Source: an uncultured Verrucomicrobiae bacterium (GTDB taxonomy: Bacteria; Verrucomicrobiota; Verrucomicrobiia; Limisphaerales; AAA164-E04). From it: a stretch of DNA of 64,000 bases. The stretch lies in NCBI GenBank assembly GCA_943788245.1, contig CALSPN010000021.1, positions 51,616 through 115,615 of the forward strand, read 5' to 3'. Each line of letters opens with the position of its first letter. Position 1 is the stretch's first letter. Positions 32,436 through 42,829 of this stretch are shown here, piece by piece. Position numbers and translations under genes: made by a program. Under the pieces are notes generated by a model. That model saw nothing but the letters and a program-made list of their open reading frames with translations, was not told where the DNA came from and ran no database searches.

Positions 32436-34965
32436 ATGAAATCCCAAAAAGGTCTTTATTATCTTGGCTGCTTTGTGCTCGGAACAGTTTTTGTTCTGAC
32501 TGGTTTCTGGGCCCAGGGTTTTGGGTTCGATATTATTCGCGAAATGAGGCAAATGGAGAGAGTTCCTCAAGTTTCCGTTCATCACGTGATTCCGGGGGAG
32601 GTGAGCATGCAAGGAGTAGCTTCCAAAGGAAAACAAACCCTGGTTTCAAGATATACCAATACTCCATGTCTTTATCATCGTTATCTCAAGCAGCGTGAAG
32701 AAAAGGATTCGGATGGAGACAGTAGGTGGGTGACGGTAGAAGAGGGGTCTGAATCAACGGATTTTTTTCTTGTTGAAAATACTGGGAAGATACTTGTTGA
32801 GCTGAATCGGGGTGGGGTAAGTCCGGATTTGGAAACTGATTACAGGTCAGAAAAAGGTAGGTATCGTTATACCGAATGGCGTATTGAGGAGGGAGAAGGG
32901 GTCTTCGCTTTTGCTATGGCAGTAAAAAAGCAGAATGGTTTTTCCCTTCGGTTTGATAAATCCGGTTCGTACTCCCCTGTTCTTTCAAATGCCGATGCAC
33001 TGGAAAATCGTTCAGGACTCGGAACGAATGGCGTCCTGGCCAGTATGGCTAGTGTAGCCCTTCTTTGTTTCGGTTGTCTGTCGCTTTGCTTCGCTTTGCG
33101 AATTCATCGAGTGTTGGTTTTTCTGTCCATTGTTTCCGCTTTGACCTCGTCGGCCATGATTTATTCAGGGTTGTCGATGATGAAAGCCGATTTGAAGGAT
33201 GGATATGCTCGTCTTGATCGTTTGGAAAAATCGGCACAGTCCGAAGTGACCGATTTAGTTGATATCAGGAGTTGACTGGAAGACACTCCCATCACATGTC
33301 GTTTCCCTGAATGAGAGCGATCGTGACCGCATCATGGGGATCCGCGAAGATTTTGTTGCATCCGTTGAAAGGACTGAAGCCATTCGGAATCGGTTTCCCG
33401 AGCGCTTACTGGCTCCTTTATGGGGCGTTGAAGCAAGACCTTCCCTGCTTGCAGATGGGGAAGTGATGTTGGATGAGGCAGTGATTGCGAGGACTCCGAT
33501 GAAATCCTGGATCTTTCTATTGTGCGCGGCTGTCGCCTTGCTGATGATGTGTTTTGGCAGTTGGTTCGGTTTTCGGAGAATCAAGACCAAGCGGTATGTC
33601 GAGAATATACCTACTTCGCCCTCCGCGGGTTTGACATACGGTCCTGCAGAAATAAAGGGGATTGTCGAGTGCGATCAAGGTCGGGTTCTCAAGGGCCCCT
33701 TGAGCGGTGAAAAATGCGTCTTTTACAGACATAAAATCACCGAGCGACGCGGTTCGGGAAAAAAAGCTAAAACTGTTGTTATTTTGGATAAGAAGCATTT
33801 CGTGCCTTTTCAATGCCGGGATTCTGACGGGGTTATTTCAATTGAACCTGAGGGAGCAGAATTCACAGCCGATTTAAAAGTTCAGAAGAGAAGAGGGCGT
33901 CAGACACATTACGAATGGCATATTGCACCATCGACTGCGGTTTACGCTCTTGGTTCTGCCGTGGTAGACAAGGAAAAGGGTGACCGTTTGGTTATTTCTG
34001 ACGGAGACAATGACGGTTTTCCTTTCCTCGTTTCCGACGAGACGGAAACGGAAGTCATGCTTCGCCTGGGGCGCAAGGGTTTGCTGGGAATCAGTTTTGC
34101 ACAGAACGGAACAGTTTTCTTAGGGCTCGTCCTTTTCGCTGCCCTTGGCTCGTTCGCCGCCACGGATTTTCTGCTTTCTGCCCTTATCTCTCCCTTGTTC
34201 CTTGGCTTTAGCATGTTTGTCCTTATGTTCAACGATCTTGTCTTTTTACGTAATCGTGTGAAACGCGCCTGGGCAAATATCGAGGTTTCCCTCAAAAAAA
34301 GAGCGGACCTGATTCCTCGTTTGGAAAATATAGTCAAGGGCTACTTATCTCATGAAAAGGTTTCTTTGGAGGCTCTTACAGGGCTACGAACCGCGGTGGT
34401 GGGAAAAAACTCCTACTCTCCAACTGACGTGGATCTCGCAATGCAGCAGGAGACGGCCCTTACAAACAGACTCTTTGCTCTTCGCGAAGATTCTCCTGAT
34501 CTCAAGGGGGACAGCGCCATGGATGAATTCATGGATCGCTTGACTCGGATGGAAAATGAAGTGGCTTTGATGCGCAAAGGCTACAATGACGGCATCGAGC
34601 GTTACCACGCAACTAAGCAAAGAATTCCAGAGGTGTTTCTTGCCAAACTTTTCAAATTTCAGGATGCCGAATTTCTCGGGTTCTCAAAGGAGATCAGGAA
34701 AGTTCCTTCGTTTACTTTCGATGACAATGTTTCGCAAGAAGACAGCAGTGCGGAGGATCCTGTAATCCAGGGAGAACCTGTCATGGACTCGGTTTCATCG
34801 TCACCTTCTGTTTATGTCTTCAAGGACGAAAAAGTAATGGGGCCATATACTGTCGATCAGTTGAAGGTTTTCGTTGAAAACGGTGATTTTCTGCAGAACG
34901 ACCAGGCCTGCTTTGATGGAAAGAACTGGGTGACGGTTGCTGAAGTTCCAGGATTTGCCGAATAA
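32436..34965 (+). CDS. Membrane protein with apparent tandem GIDE-LemA modules and C-terminal GYF_2 domain; one frame break
   Basis: Two frames overlapping at 33259-33275 join into an 842-residue protein if one T is removed from AGTTGACTGG. The second frame has no ATG or GTG with a ribosome site near the junction. Predicted order: TM (~8-28); GIDE-like domain 1 (~43-175, PCLYHRYLKQREE); two TM (~200-245); helical segment ending in FPERLLAPLWGV, resembling the LemA tail; TM (~355-375); GIDE domain 2 (~400-560, KCVFYRHKITERR and VPF...IEPEGAEF); two TM (~565-600); clear LemA domain (~600-755, LRNRVKRAWANIEVSLKKRADLIPRLENIVKGY ... EVFLAKLFKFQDAEF); GYF_2 domain (~790-840, MGPYTVDQLKVFVENG ... 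FDGKNWVTVAEV). GIDE domains occur in the mitochondrial E3 ligase MUL1; bacterial members lack the RING. Function unknown. A strong terminator lies just upstream. Confidence 0.75.
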
Positions 34966-35289
34966 CTTTCCCGGATACGCGCCTTTAGCTCTGGCAGTCT
35001 GCATGCGTCTGTGTTTTCCCTGTGGCAATGACTTCCATTTGTGCACCGGGTGATTTTCCTTTCGTTGGTAAAGCCAAAAATGCCGGTTGTTCAAACCAAC
35101 GTCTCTTTCGAAAAGAATAAGCTTTACCTTTCGACTTCCAAAATAAACCTCAAGTTGTTTTCCGGCTTTCTGTTTACCCGGAAGATGAGGATAATCACAG
35201 ACTGTGTCTGTTACCATTGACACCGGATTTGCCCCAATCAGAATCGTGTTTATTATCGTCACTTGACCATTTTTCAAAATGCCAATGCA
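34966..35289. other. Interval of uncertain content
   Basis: About 324 bases. A minus-strand frame (from 35277) reads through here, but it continues 165 bases into the antisense of the GYF_2 coding end, so I do not accept it as drawn; a shorter frame-broken gene cannot be excluded. No hairpin or tRNA seen. Confidence 0.3.
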
Positions 35290-35472
35290 ATGTCTGAGAA
35301 AATGCCTTTAGCTCTCAGCCCTCTCGCAGGCGAAAGCAAAGTGCCTGTGGACAAAATTGTTAATCGCATTCAGGAATTTTGGGATATTAAGGAAAATCCA
35401 TTCTCTCAAGAAAAGTTAAGAAAGATGGATCAAAATTTTCCAAAAGAATGGTTTACAGGAGACTGTAAGTAG
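35290..35472 (+). CDS. Possible small hypothetical protein
   Basis: 60-residue open frame from the ATG at 35290 ([24 protein letters not shown] ... ending WFTGDCK). It is soluble and moderately charged, with no membrane segment or cysteine motif. It ends 29 bases before the sulfatase start on the same strand and could be co-transcribed. I do not recognise a family; it may be chance or a gene remnant. Confidence 0.3.
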   Translation: MSEKMPLALSPLAGESKVPVDKIVNRIQEFWDIKENPFSQEKLRKMDQNFPKEWFTGDCK

Positions 35473-35501
35473 TGCGAATGATTTGCGATAGTATCACCAC
35501 T

Positions 35502-36858
35502 ATGAAGAATAAGTTATGGATCACAATGCTGTTTGCAGTATTCAGTGGCTTTGCGAATCAGGGTGAAGCGGGGACTGCCGTATCGAATGCTGAGCCAAGT
35601 AAACCCAATATCATTCTCATCATGGCGGACGACCTAGGCTATGGCGATCTCGGGTGTTATGGGAGCAAGTTGAATTCCACGCCCCATGTAGATCGGATGG
35701 CGGAACAAGGGGTTCGACTTGATGGACTTTCACGCGGCGTCATGGTGTGCTCCAAGCCGCTGTGGTTTGATGACCGGCTTTCAAGCCAATCGGGGTGGGC
35801 TCAATCTTGCGAAAAGAATCACTATTGCAGAAATGCTCAGGAAGGGTGATTATGCCACGGCTCTGATCGGTAAGTGGCACTTGGGAATGAATACAGGTTT
35901 TCATCCTCTGGATCAAGGGTTCGACTATTGGTTTGGTACCAAGGGAAGCAATGATTGGGATGGTCCCCATCCGATCATATACGATGCATTCAAGAATGCG
36001 CCGGAAAGCGCCTGGAAGACGCCATTGTACAAGGATCGCGAGAGGCTGGGGATTTGTCCGCAGTCACAGTTCACCAAGCGCTACACACAGGAAACCGTGC
36101 GTCTGATCAAACACCACAAGGACAGGCCTTTTTTCATTTATCTGGCGCACAACATGCCTCATGTTCCCGTTTTTGCTTCTGATGCATTCAAGGGTAAAAG
36201 CAGGAATGGTGTATATGGTGATGTGTTAATGGAGCTCGACTGGTCGATTGGTGAAATCATAGATGCATTGAAGGAGACAGGCATTGACAAGAAGACTCTG
36301 GTTGTTTTCATGAGCGACAATGGCCCCTGGACCATGTTCCAGGAGTTTGGAGGTGTTGCCAGTCCTCTGAAAGGCGAGAAAGGCACCGGATGGGAAGGTG
36401 GTGATCGAGTGCCTTGTATCTTTTATTGGCCTGACAAGATCAGTCCCTCAGTAAATGCAGACCTCATCATCAATACAGATCTTTATGCGACACTGGCCTC
36501 TTTTGCCGGAGTGAAGGTTCAAGAAGGAGAAGCGATTGATTCGCATGATATTTCCAATCTACTCTTGTCGGGGGCCAATAGCTCCAGAAAAAAACACATC
36601 TATTTTCATCATCAGCCGATGGCCTGGAGAAATGGGGATTATAAAATACATTTCAAGACGAGTGATCGCATTCGAAACCCTGAGACAGGTGTGATGGAGA
36701 GGAAGGTTGTTCAGGATCCCCCTCTCTTGTTTGATATCAGCAGCGACATGCGGGAATCAAAAAACATAGCATCGGATTATCCTGATATTGTCCAGCGGTT
36801 AACTGGCGAATTCAATAATGCGATAGAGGCACTGAACAATGGAGGCATTTATGATTAG
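35502..36858 (+). CDS. Secreted S1-family sulfatase, frame-broken by one inserted base
   Basis: Hydrolyses sulfate esters, probably of algal or animal polysaccharides, outside the cytoplasm. The ATG at 35502 starts a signal peptide ([20 protein letters not shown]). Metal-site motif [17 protein letters not shown] follows. The formylglycine signature CAPSR (Cys82 after repair) is in the second frame, preceded by MDFHAAS. Removing one T in CTTGATGG near 35720 joins the frames (451 residues). Also seen are [15 protein letters not shown] and FMSDNGPW. The C-terminal part is normal. The stop overlaps the following LysE-type gene by 8 bases. No formylglycine-generating enzyme is encoded in the window. 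Confidence 0.9.
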
Positions 36859-37570
36859 GCGAGGCAGACCAGCAATCCTGTTCCAACCGGGTTTAGGCTC
36901 CCACATACTCCGAAAAGCGACGATAGCCAATAAACTACCTCTTTGCATCCCTAGTGGACCTCAGTACGATGCCATTACCATTTTCGTCACGATGTTTGTT
37001 CTCTCGATCGTACCTGGGCCCAGTATCTTTTTGGTGATCGCCAGGTCAATGACTTCGAGTTTGGGCCGAGGGCTCGTCACCATATGGGGTATCGTCCTTG
37101 CTAATTTTATCTTCATCCTGCTGGCTGTCTTTGGTGTCGGGGCTCTGGTCGCCTCAATGGACGGCCTGTTCACGATGCTGAAATATGCAGGGAGCGGCTA
37201 TCTGTTTTGGCTGGGGATCAAATTGCTGCTTGCGCAGGCAAAAGAGTCGACTTTTGATGATCTCGAAAACGCATCCTGGTCCTCCAATTTCGCAGCTGGC
37301 TTCGTGATCACCATCAGCGCCCCGAGAGCAATATTGTTTTACGTCAGCTTGCTGCCCAACTTCATCGATTTGAGCAAGATACAGGTTTTCGATATTTTTT
37401 TGCTAATGCTCGTAGCCGCTTTCGCAGTCGGGGGGGCGAAACTTCCCTATGCATTTCTCGCTTACAAATCCTCACTCTTTCTGAGGAAAGGAAAAACAAG
37501 GAAAATCATGAGTGCCATCGCCGGGGTTGTGATGATTTCCACTGCCCTCGTCGTCGCACTCAAACCCTGA
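36851..37570 (+). CDS. LysE/RhtB-family amino-acid exporter
   Basis: About 239 residues from an ATG overlapping the sulfatase stop. The real start is uncertain, because typical family members begin near residue 38 (YDAITIFVTMFVLSIVPGPS). The family signature VPGPSIFLVIARSM and about six hydrophobic segments follow (IWGIVLANFIFILLAVFGVGAL, YAGSGYLFWLGIKLLLAQ, FAAGFVITISAPRAILFYVSLLP, IFLLMLVAAFAVGGAKLPYAFLAY, IAGVVMISTALVVAL). It is an inner-membrane efflux protein for amino acids or similar small metabolites. The coupling to a sulfatase gene is probably positional rather than functional. Confidence 0.8.
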   Translation: MIRRGRPAILFQPGLGSHILRKATIANKLPLCIPSGPQYDAITIFVTMFVLSIVPGPSIFLVIARSMTSSLGRGLVTIWGIVLANFIFILLAVFGVGALVASMDGLFTMLKYAGSGYLFWLGIKLLLAQAKESTFDDLENASWSSNFAAGFVITISAPRAILFYVSLLPNFIDLSKIQVFDIFLLMLVAAFAVGGAKLPYAFLAYKSSLFLRKGKTRKIMSAIAGVVMISTALVVALKP

Positions 37571-37907
37571 AAAACGCTCATATCTGCCTTCTCTCCGCCA
37601 TGTGGGTCAATCCTCAGCCATTGGAAGTGCATGAGCATGATGGCCTGCTGGAGCAGCTCTGTCGTGAAATGTTTCAAGTTTGATTGTTGGGTCCATTCGT
37701 TGACCTGTCCGTCCAAGGAAGTGGGTTTTCAGCGTCGCTTGCCAAGATGTCAAAAGACATATCGCGGGTGACGCGCAGTGCAATTCGACGCAGTTAGGCT
37801 TTTGCTGCATGTGCAACTTGGGTTTTCGTTATGTTTTAATTCAGGTTGTCACTTGTAATCGGTCCATCCAGTTGTAGGTTGCACTCGTTTATTCAAACGC
37901 ACAGAAA
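37571..37907. other. Non-coding interval
   Basis: About 337 bases before the flavoprotein gene; no supported gene, tRNA or terminator. It presumably contains the promoter of the light-repair region. Confidence 0.4.
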
Positions 37908-38897
37908 ATGACAAAAATAGCCATTATCGGTGCCGGTTTATCGGCTCTTTCGATCGCCCATTTGTTAAAGGACCAAGCAAGGATCACTCTTTTTGACAAA
38001 GCACGTGGTGTGAGTGGTCGCATGTCCACGCGGCGTGCCTCCCCCTATTGCTTTGACCATGGAGCACAATATTTCACAGCTCGCACTGCAGCGTTCCAAA
38101 CCTTTATTCAACCTCTGATCCGCTCCCGCCTCATCGATCGCTGGAATGCCCGTTATGTGAAGTTTGACGGTGAAAAAATTATTGAGCGCAAAGATTGGAG
38201 GAATGATGAACCACGGTATGTCGGAGTGCCGGGCATGAACGCTGTCGCCAAACATCTGGCTGATGGCCTGACGATTCATCTGAAAACCAAAATAGCTTCA
38301 TTGCAGCGAAATTTGGACGGAAAGTGGCAACTGCTTGATGAGTCAGGCTCGGTTCATGGAGACTTTGACTGGGTCATCTCTACCGCTCCCTCACCACAGG
38401 CGGCAGAGCTCCTGCCGACTACTTTTCAATATCACGACTACATGAGAGGTATTGAAATGCGCCCCTGCTTTTCGCTCATGCTGGGGTTTTCTGAGCCATT
38501 ACCGATTGAATTTGACGCAGCGCATGTCACCAACGCAGATGTGAGTTGGATGGCTGCGAACAGTTCGAAGCCTGGACGGCCTCATCCATTCACCCTTGTG
38601 ATACATTCCTCGGAACCATATGCCGAGGCGCATCTTGGGCTTGACCGTGACATCATCGCCAAACATCTGTGTGCCGAGACCAGTCGCATTATCGGGCTTG
38701 ATGTTGCTACGGCTGATTTCAAGGCCGTTCATGGCTGGCATTATGCCAACAACGCAAAGCGCGAGCCACATCAAGTTCTTCTCGATCGTGTTAACAAGCT
38801 TGCAGCCTGCGGTGACTGGTGTCAGGGCGGTCGGGTTGAAGGGGCTTTCACATCAGCTGTCAATCTTGTGGAAATGATGAAGGAAAATTCTTTGTGA
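37908..38897 (+). CDS. Renalase-like FAD-dependent oxidoreductase
   Basis: 329 residues. An N-terminal FAD-binding beta-alpha-beta, KIAIIGAGLSALSIAHLL, is followed by LFDKARGVSGRMSTRR and FDHGAQYFTAR, the signature of renalase-like flavin amine oxidases. VGVPGMNAVAKHLADGL lies mid-protein, and GDWCQGGRVEGAFTSAVNLVE near the C-terminus contacts FAD. Bacterial members oxidise off-path dihydronicotinamide forms or remain uncharacterised. In many bacteria this family sits beside photolyase genes, as here (start of the DUF2805 gene ~290 bases downstream), hinting at a link to flavin or light-dependent repair. Confidence 0.85.
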   Translation: MTKIAIIGAGLSALSIAHLLKDQARITLFDKARGVSGRMSTRRASPYCFDHGAQYFTARTAAFQTFIQPLIRSRLIDRWNARYVKFDGEKIIERKDWRNDEPRYVGVPGMNAVAKHLADGLTIHLKTKIASLQRNLDGKWQLLDESGSVHGDFDWVISTAPSPQAAELLPTTFQYHDYMRGIEMRPCFSLMLGFSEPLPIEFDAAHVTNADVSWMAANSSKPGRPHPFTLVIHSSEPYAEAHLGLDRDIIAKHLCAETSRIIGLDVATADFKAVHGWHYANNAKREPHQVLLDRVNKLAACGDWCQGGRVEGAFTSAVNLVEMMKENSL

Positions 38898-39184
38898 TTA
38901 TCTTCACTGAGAACACGCAATTTAAATGAACGCTTACATTTTGGTTTCAGTGAAATACCCGGTGGTCAATTGCACTGAGGTTCTGCAATTTAGTGACAGT
39001 CAAATCCCGATGGCAGTAAAAATAGCACTTTCTTCGTGAATAATAAAATAACCTTCTCAAATCAAACCGAAAACGCCGCCTACCGCGAAGCGGTGCTTGC
39101 ACCAGCCTATCAAGGAATGAGATGGAAGCCTCAGAGCAGGTCAGTCAATGTTTCTCTTCATCATGGCAAGGAACAGCATTTGTA

Positions 39185-39421
39185 ATGAATAACAACACTA
39201 TCGATATCAACGAAGTTATCCAAATGGCTTGGTGTGACAAAACTTCCTTCGATGACATACAATCACTGACGGGTTTATCTGAACCCGAAACCATTGCCAT
39301 CATGAGAGGAAACCTCAAGTCTTCCAGTTTTCGTTTGTGGCGAAAGCGCGTTTATGGGCGTATTGCAAAGCATAAGAAAAAGTATCGTGCGATGCATGAT
39401 GAAACATTCTGTGAAGATTGA
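39185..39421 (+). CDS. DUF2805 / TIGR03643 small protein, photolyase-associated
   Basis: 78 residues from the ATG at 39185 (the frame continues upstream to 39122). The family pattern is clear: INEVIQMAWCDKTSFDDIQSLTGLSEPE, then LKSSSFRLWRKRVYGR. It looks like a helix-turn-helix fold with a basic C-terminus, so DNA binding is possible, but the function is not established. The stop TGA ends 2 bases before the photolyase ATG (39424), so the two are very probably co-transcribed. Confidence 0.85.
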   Translation: MNNNTIDINEVIQMAWCDKTSFDDIQSLTGLSEPETIAIMRGNLKSSSFRLWRKRVYGRIAKHKKKYRAMHDETFCED

Positions 39422-39423
39422 AT

Positions 39424-40934
39424 ATGAACATTGTCTGGTTCAAGCGTGACTTAAGGATTGTTGACCACGAGGCTCTGGCAATGGCCTCCAAGCGCGGACC
39501 TGTTCTGCCCCTTTATATTTTCGAACCGATGTTGTGGAAAGAGCCTGACATGAGTCGCCGCCATCATCAGTTTTTGAAAGCTTGTCTATCTGAACTCAAT
39601 GCGTCTCTGGAGGCGATGGGGCAAAACTAATCATCAAAAGCGGCCATGCGGTGGATGTGTTGGAAAGCATCCATAAGCGCCATCAAATTCAGTCCTTGTG
39701 GTCACATCAGGAAACCTGGAATGGCTGGACATATACGCGAGACAAGGCGGTCAATCACTGGTGTCATGACCAGAAATATTCCATGGCATCAGCCGACACA
39801 AAACGGCGTCATACGCTGTTTGAGTGATCGTGACGGCTGGTCAGCCAAATGGTATGGTCGGATGAAAAAGCCTGTCTTTCGAGGCTCCGGAAGCGCTTCA
39901 AAGCATTGAGGAAGCTTCTGAACCTCTGCCTGATGCTGATGCGCTTTGTCTGCAGGCAGATCCAGTTACAACGTTGCAAAAAGCCGGTCGTCTTGCAGGA
40001 CTGGAATTACTCAGTAATTTCCTTCATGAACGAGGAGAGGGCTACTCGAAAGAAATGTCCTCCCCCGTCACCGCCTTCGACAGTTGTTCAAGATTGTCCG
40101 CTCATCTTGCTTTTGGCACTGTTTCCATTCGTGAAGTGTCGCATGCATGTGAACGGCGACGTCAGGAGATCAAACAGTTGCCCCGTGGTATGAAAGGCAA
40201 GTGGCCAAGCGCCATCCGCTCTTTTTCTGGCAGACTGCGCTGGCACTGCCATTTCATGCAAAAACTTGAGGATGAACCTCGCATTGAATTTGAAAACATG
40301 CACCCAGATTACGATGGTCTGAGGGAAAATGGTTTCAATGAGCTGTTCTTCGAGGCGTGGAAAGCAGGGAAAACTGGTTATCCAATGGTAGACGCCTGTA
40401 TGCGAGCGCTGACCTCAACCGGTTGGCTGAATTTCCGCATGCGTGCCATGATCATGAGTTTTGCAAGCTACCACTTATGGCTCCACTGGCGCAGGCCTGC
40501 ACTTCATCTAGCCAAACTTTTCACAGACTACGAACCAGGCATTCACTACAGTCAGGCACAAATGCAGTCAGGTACGACAGGGATCAATACCATTCGCATT
40601 TACAACCCCATCAAGCAGGGGGTCGATCATGATCCCGAAGGCAACTTTTATCCGTCATTGGATTCCTGAGCTCCGCAGCATGGATCAGGCATTTATCCAC
40701 ACACCTTGGTTGGCTGCATCCCAGATGGGCGCCTATCCAATGCCTGTGATTGATGAAAAAGAAGGGCGAAAAGCGGCCGCAGGCAAGCTTTACGGTCTAA
40801 GGAAAAAAAGCAAAACACACAAAAAAATCGCTGAGAAAATCGTCAGCAAGCATGGAAGCCGCAAGTCCGGTCTTCCCCGCCGCACAGGCCACCAGACAAA
40901 TAATTTAAGCAAGCAAGAGGAACTGCCGCTATGA
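39424..40934 (+). CDS. DNA photolyase/cryptochrome family protein, frame-broken at four sites
   Basis: Light-driven repair of UV pyrimidine dimers using FAD and an antenna cofactor. The frames give in order: MNIVWFKRDLRIVDHEAL (photolyase alpha/beta domain), KLIIKSGHAVDVLESIH, WNGWTYTRDKAV, QPTQNGVIRCLSDRDGWSAKW, SPVTAFDSCSRLSAHLAFGTVSIREV, FSGRLRWHCHFMQKLEDEP, FEAWKAGKTGYPMVDACMRAL, TGWLNFRMRAMIMSFAS and the basic tail. Repair needs removal of three bases (TATTCC near 39780, TTT near 39880, TTTT near 40647) and one extra G at 39616-39619, giving 503 codons (502 aa). The photolyase subclass cannot be fixed by eye. Its stop overlaps the next photolyase gene as ATGA. Confidence 0.88.
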
Positions 40935-42454
40935 CCACACTTCGTTTGATTCTGGGAGACCAGCTTTCAAATTCAATATCCAGCTTGAGGGGATCCGATC
41001 ATTCTCGAGATATCATTTTCATGTGTGAAGTATGGGATGAGGCTACCCATGTGAAGCATCACAAGAAAAAAATTGCTTTTCTCTTTTCTGCCATGCGTCA
41101 TTTCTCAGAGGAATTGAGGCGGGAAAAATATGAGGTAGAATACACTCAGATCGATGATCAGGACAACGCGGGTTCGTTCAGAGGTGAAATCGAGCGAATG
41201 CTCAAAAAACATGCTATTGCTCGTATCGTTGTCACCCATCCCGGAGAATACCGCGTCCTAAGCGAAATACAGCAATGGCAGTCTGATTTTGGTCTGCCGG
41301 TTGAGATTCGGGCCGATGATCGTTTCTTGTGCTCACCTGAAGAATTTGGAAATTGGTGCAAAGGGCGCAAGCAGTTGCGCATGGAGTATTTTTACCGCGA
41401 AATGCGCAAGAAATCCAACATCCTCATGCTGGAAGGCGAACCTGTGGGCGGACAGTGGAATTACGATGCCGAAAATCGAAAGCCACCCCAATCCGGGCTG
41501 CATGTGCCACCTCCTTTTCTGGGGAAGGTGGATTCCATTACGCTGAATGTGATGCAGTCTGTCGCAGAACGTTTTGGTAATCATTTCGGTGATCTTGAAC
41601 CCTTTTACTTTGCGGTCACTCGTCAGGATGCCCTGCAGGTTTTGGACTTGTTCATCGAAGAGCGTCTCGGGTCTTTCGGCGATTTTCAGGATGCAATGAT
41701 AGAAGGCGAACCCTGGATGTTTCATTCCCACATCAGTTTTTACCTGAATTGTGGCTTACTGCTCCCTCTGGAATGTGCCAGGGCCGCTGAGGCTGCTTAT
41801 CAATCAGGGAAAGCACCGTTGAATGCCGTTGAGGGTTTCATTCGCCAGATCATCGGCTGGCGCGAGTATGTGCGAGGTGTCTACTGGTTGAATATGCCCG
41901 AGTATGCTCAAAAGAACTACTTTCAAGCCAGGCGCAAGTTGCCCGATTTTTTCTGGACAGGGAAGACCTCGATGAACTGCCTGCATCAGTGTGTTTCAGA
42001 AACGAGGCAAAACGCTTATGCCCACCATATCCAGCGTTTGATGGTGCTAGGCAATTTTGCATTGTTGGCCGGGATTGATCCAAAAGACGTCAATGAATGG
42101 TTCTTGATCGTTTTTGCTGACGCCTATGAATGGGTCGAACTTCCAAATGTCTCAGGGATGGTCTTGTTTGCAGACGGTGGTTTGCTGGCAAGCAAGCCTT
42201 ATGCCGCGGGAGGGAACTACATCAATAAAATGTCAAACTACTGCAGGGGTTGCAGCTTTAAAGTCACCAGCAAGAACGGTCCTGATGCATGCCCCTTCAA
42301 CTACCTTTATTGGGATTTTCTGGAGCGGAATCGAAGCAAACTTCGCTCCAACCCTCGTGTGGGTATGATGTACAGGACTTATGATCGTATGAGCGATGAA
42401 AAGAAAAATGCCATTCGAGAGGATAGTCGATCCTTCCTGAGTGCCATCGAATGA
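40931..42454 (+). CDS. FeS-containing bacterial photolyase/cryptochrome (FeS-BCP; PhrB (6-4) type)
   Basis: 507 residues, intact. The N-terminal Rossmann-like domain starts [11 protein letters not shown], typical of the FeS-BCP/deoxyribodipyrimidine photolyase-related family; a helical FAD domain follows ([51 protein letters not shown]). The four 4Fe-4S cysteines are Cys350, Cys438, Cys441 and Cys454; as far as I recall these are the same residue numbers as in Agrobacterium PhrB, which repairs (6-4) photoproducts. It overlaps the upstream photolyase (ATGA) and the downstream DUF2256 gene (ATGA), giving a tightly coupled repair operon. Confidence 0.93.
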   Translation: MTTLRLILGDQLSNSISSLRGSDHSRDIIFMCEVWDEATHVKHHKKKIAFLFSAMRHFSEELRREKYEVEYTQIDDQDNAGSFRGEIERMLKKHAIARIVVTHPGEYRVLSEIQQWQSDFGLPVEIRADDRFLCSPEEFGNWCKGRKQLRMEYFYREMRKKSNILMLEGEPVGGQWNYDAENRKPPQSGLHVPPPFLGKVDSITLNVMQSVAERFGNHFGDLEPFYFAVTRQDALQVLDLFIEERLGSFGDFQDAMIEGEPWMFHSHISFYLNCGLLLPLECARAAEAAYQSGKAPLNAVEGFIRQIIGWREYVRGVYWLNMPEYAQKNYFQARRKLPDFFWTGKTSMNCLHQCVSETRQNAYAHHIQRLMVLGNFALLAGIDPKDVNEWFLIVFADAYEWVELPNVSGMVLFADGGLLASKPYAAGGNYINKMSNYCRGCSFKVTSKNGPDACPFNYLYWDFLERNRSKLRSNPRVGMMYRTYDRMSDEKKNAIREDSRSFLSAIE

Positions 42455-42606
42455 AAAAGAAATACGATTTACCCCAGAAAATCTGTGTCGTCTGTGAACG
42501 CCCATTCAGGTGGCGCAAGAAGTGGGAAAAAGTATGGGATGATGTCAAATACTGTTCAAAGGCATGTGCGCGGGACAGAAATCGGTCCCGCTCTTCAACC
42601 GCTTAA
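42451..42606 (+). CDS. DUF2256 mini-protein with treble-clef-like cysteines
   Basis: 51 residues, starting in an ATGA overlap with the FeS photolyase stop. The family pattern is clear: [13 protein letters not shown], then [22 protein letters not shown]. Cys12, Cys15, Cys35 and Cys39 probably bind one zinc ion; the surface is strongly basic with many Trp. DUF2256 genes commonly accompany photolyase/cryptochrome genes, but the role is unknown. A nucleic-acid-binding or photolyase-partner role is inference from charge and context. The gene is short and easily missed. Confidence 0.88.
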   Translation: MKKKYDLPQKICVVCERPFRWRKKWEKVWDDVKYCSKACARDRNRSRSSTA

Positions 42607-42829
42607 ATCCGCTTGCAGACGCTCGGCCAGACAAGCGATCTTCCTATCGATAAAGAACAAGATGGCTTTCAGGGATCAAAGTGGGATTCCAAGCTGTCTT
42701 TGACTCTTCAAGACCCTGCCCGTGGAAGCCTAAATTATAAAACATCTGCTTTCGGATAGCAGGCTTCGTATATTTCATACTTGTTTTCAATATGCTTGTT
42801 TGCATAAACTTACGCATAGATTACAACTT

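Noticed and set aside
33259..33275. Two separate, overlapping GIDE-family genes
   Set aside because: The downstream frame has only a TTG directly after a stop and no ribosome site at workable distance; removal of one base gives a continuous, sensible protein. Kept as an alternative only.
34801..35277. 158-codon minus-strand frame
   Set aside because: Its last third is antisense to the GYF_2 coding region and it has no recognisable domain; overlap of this size between convergent genes is unlikely.
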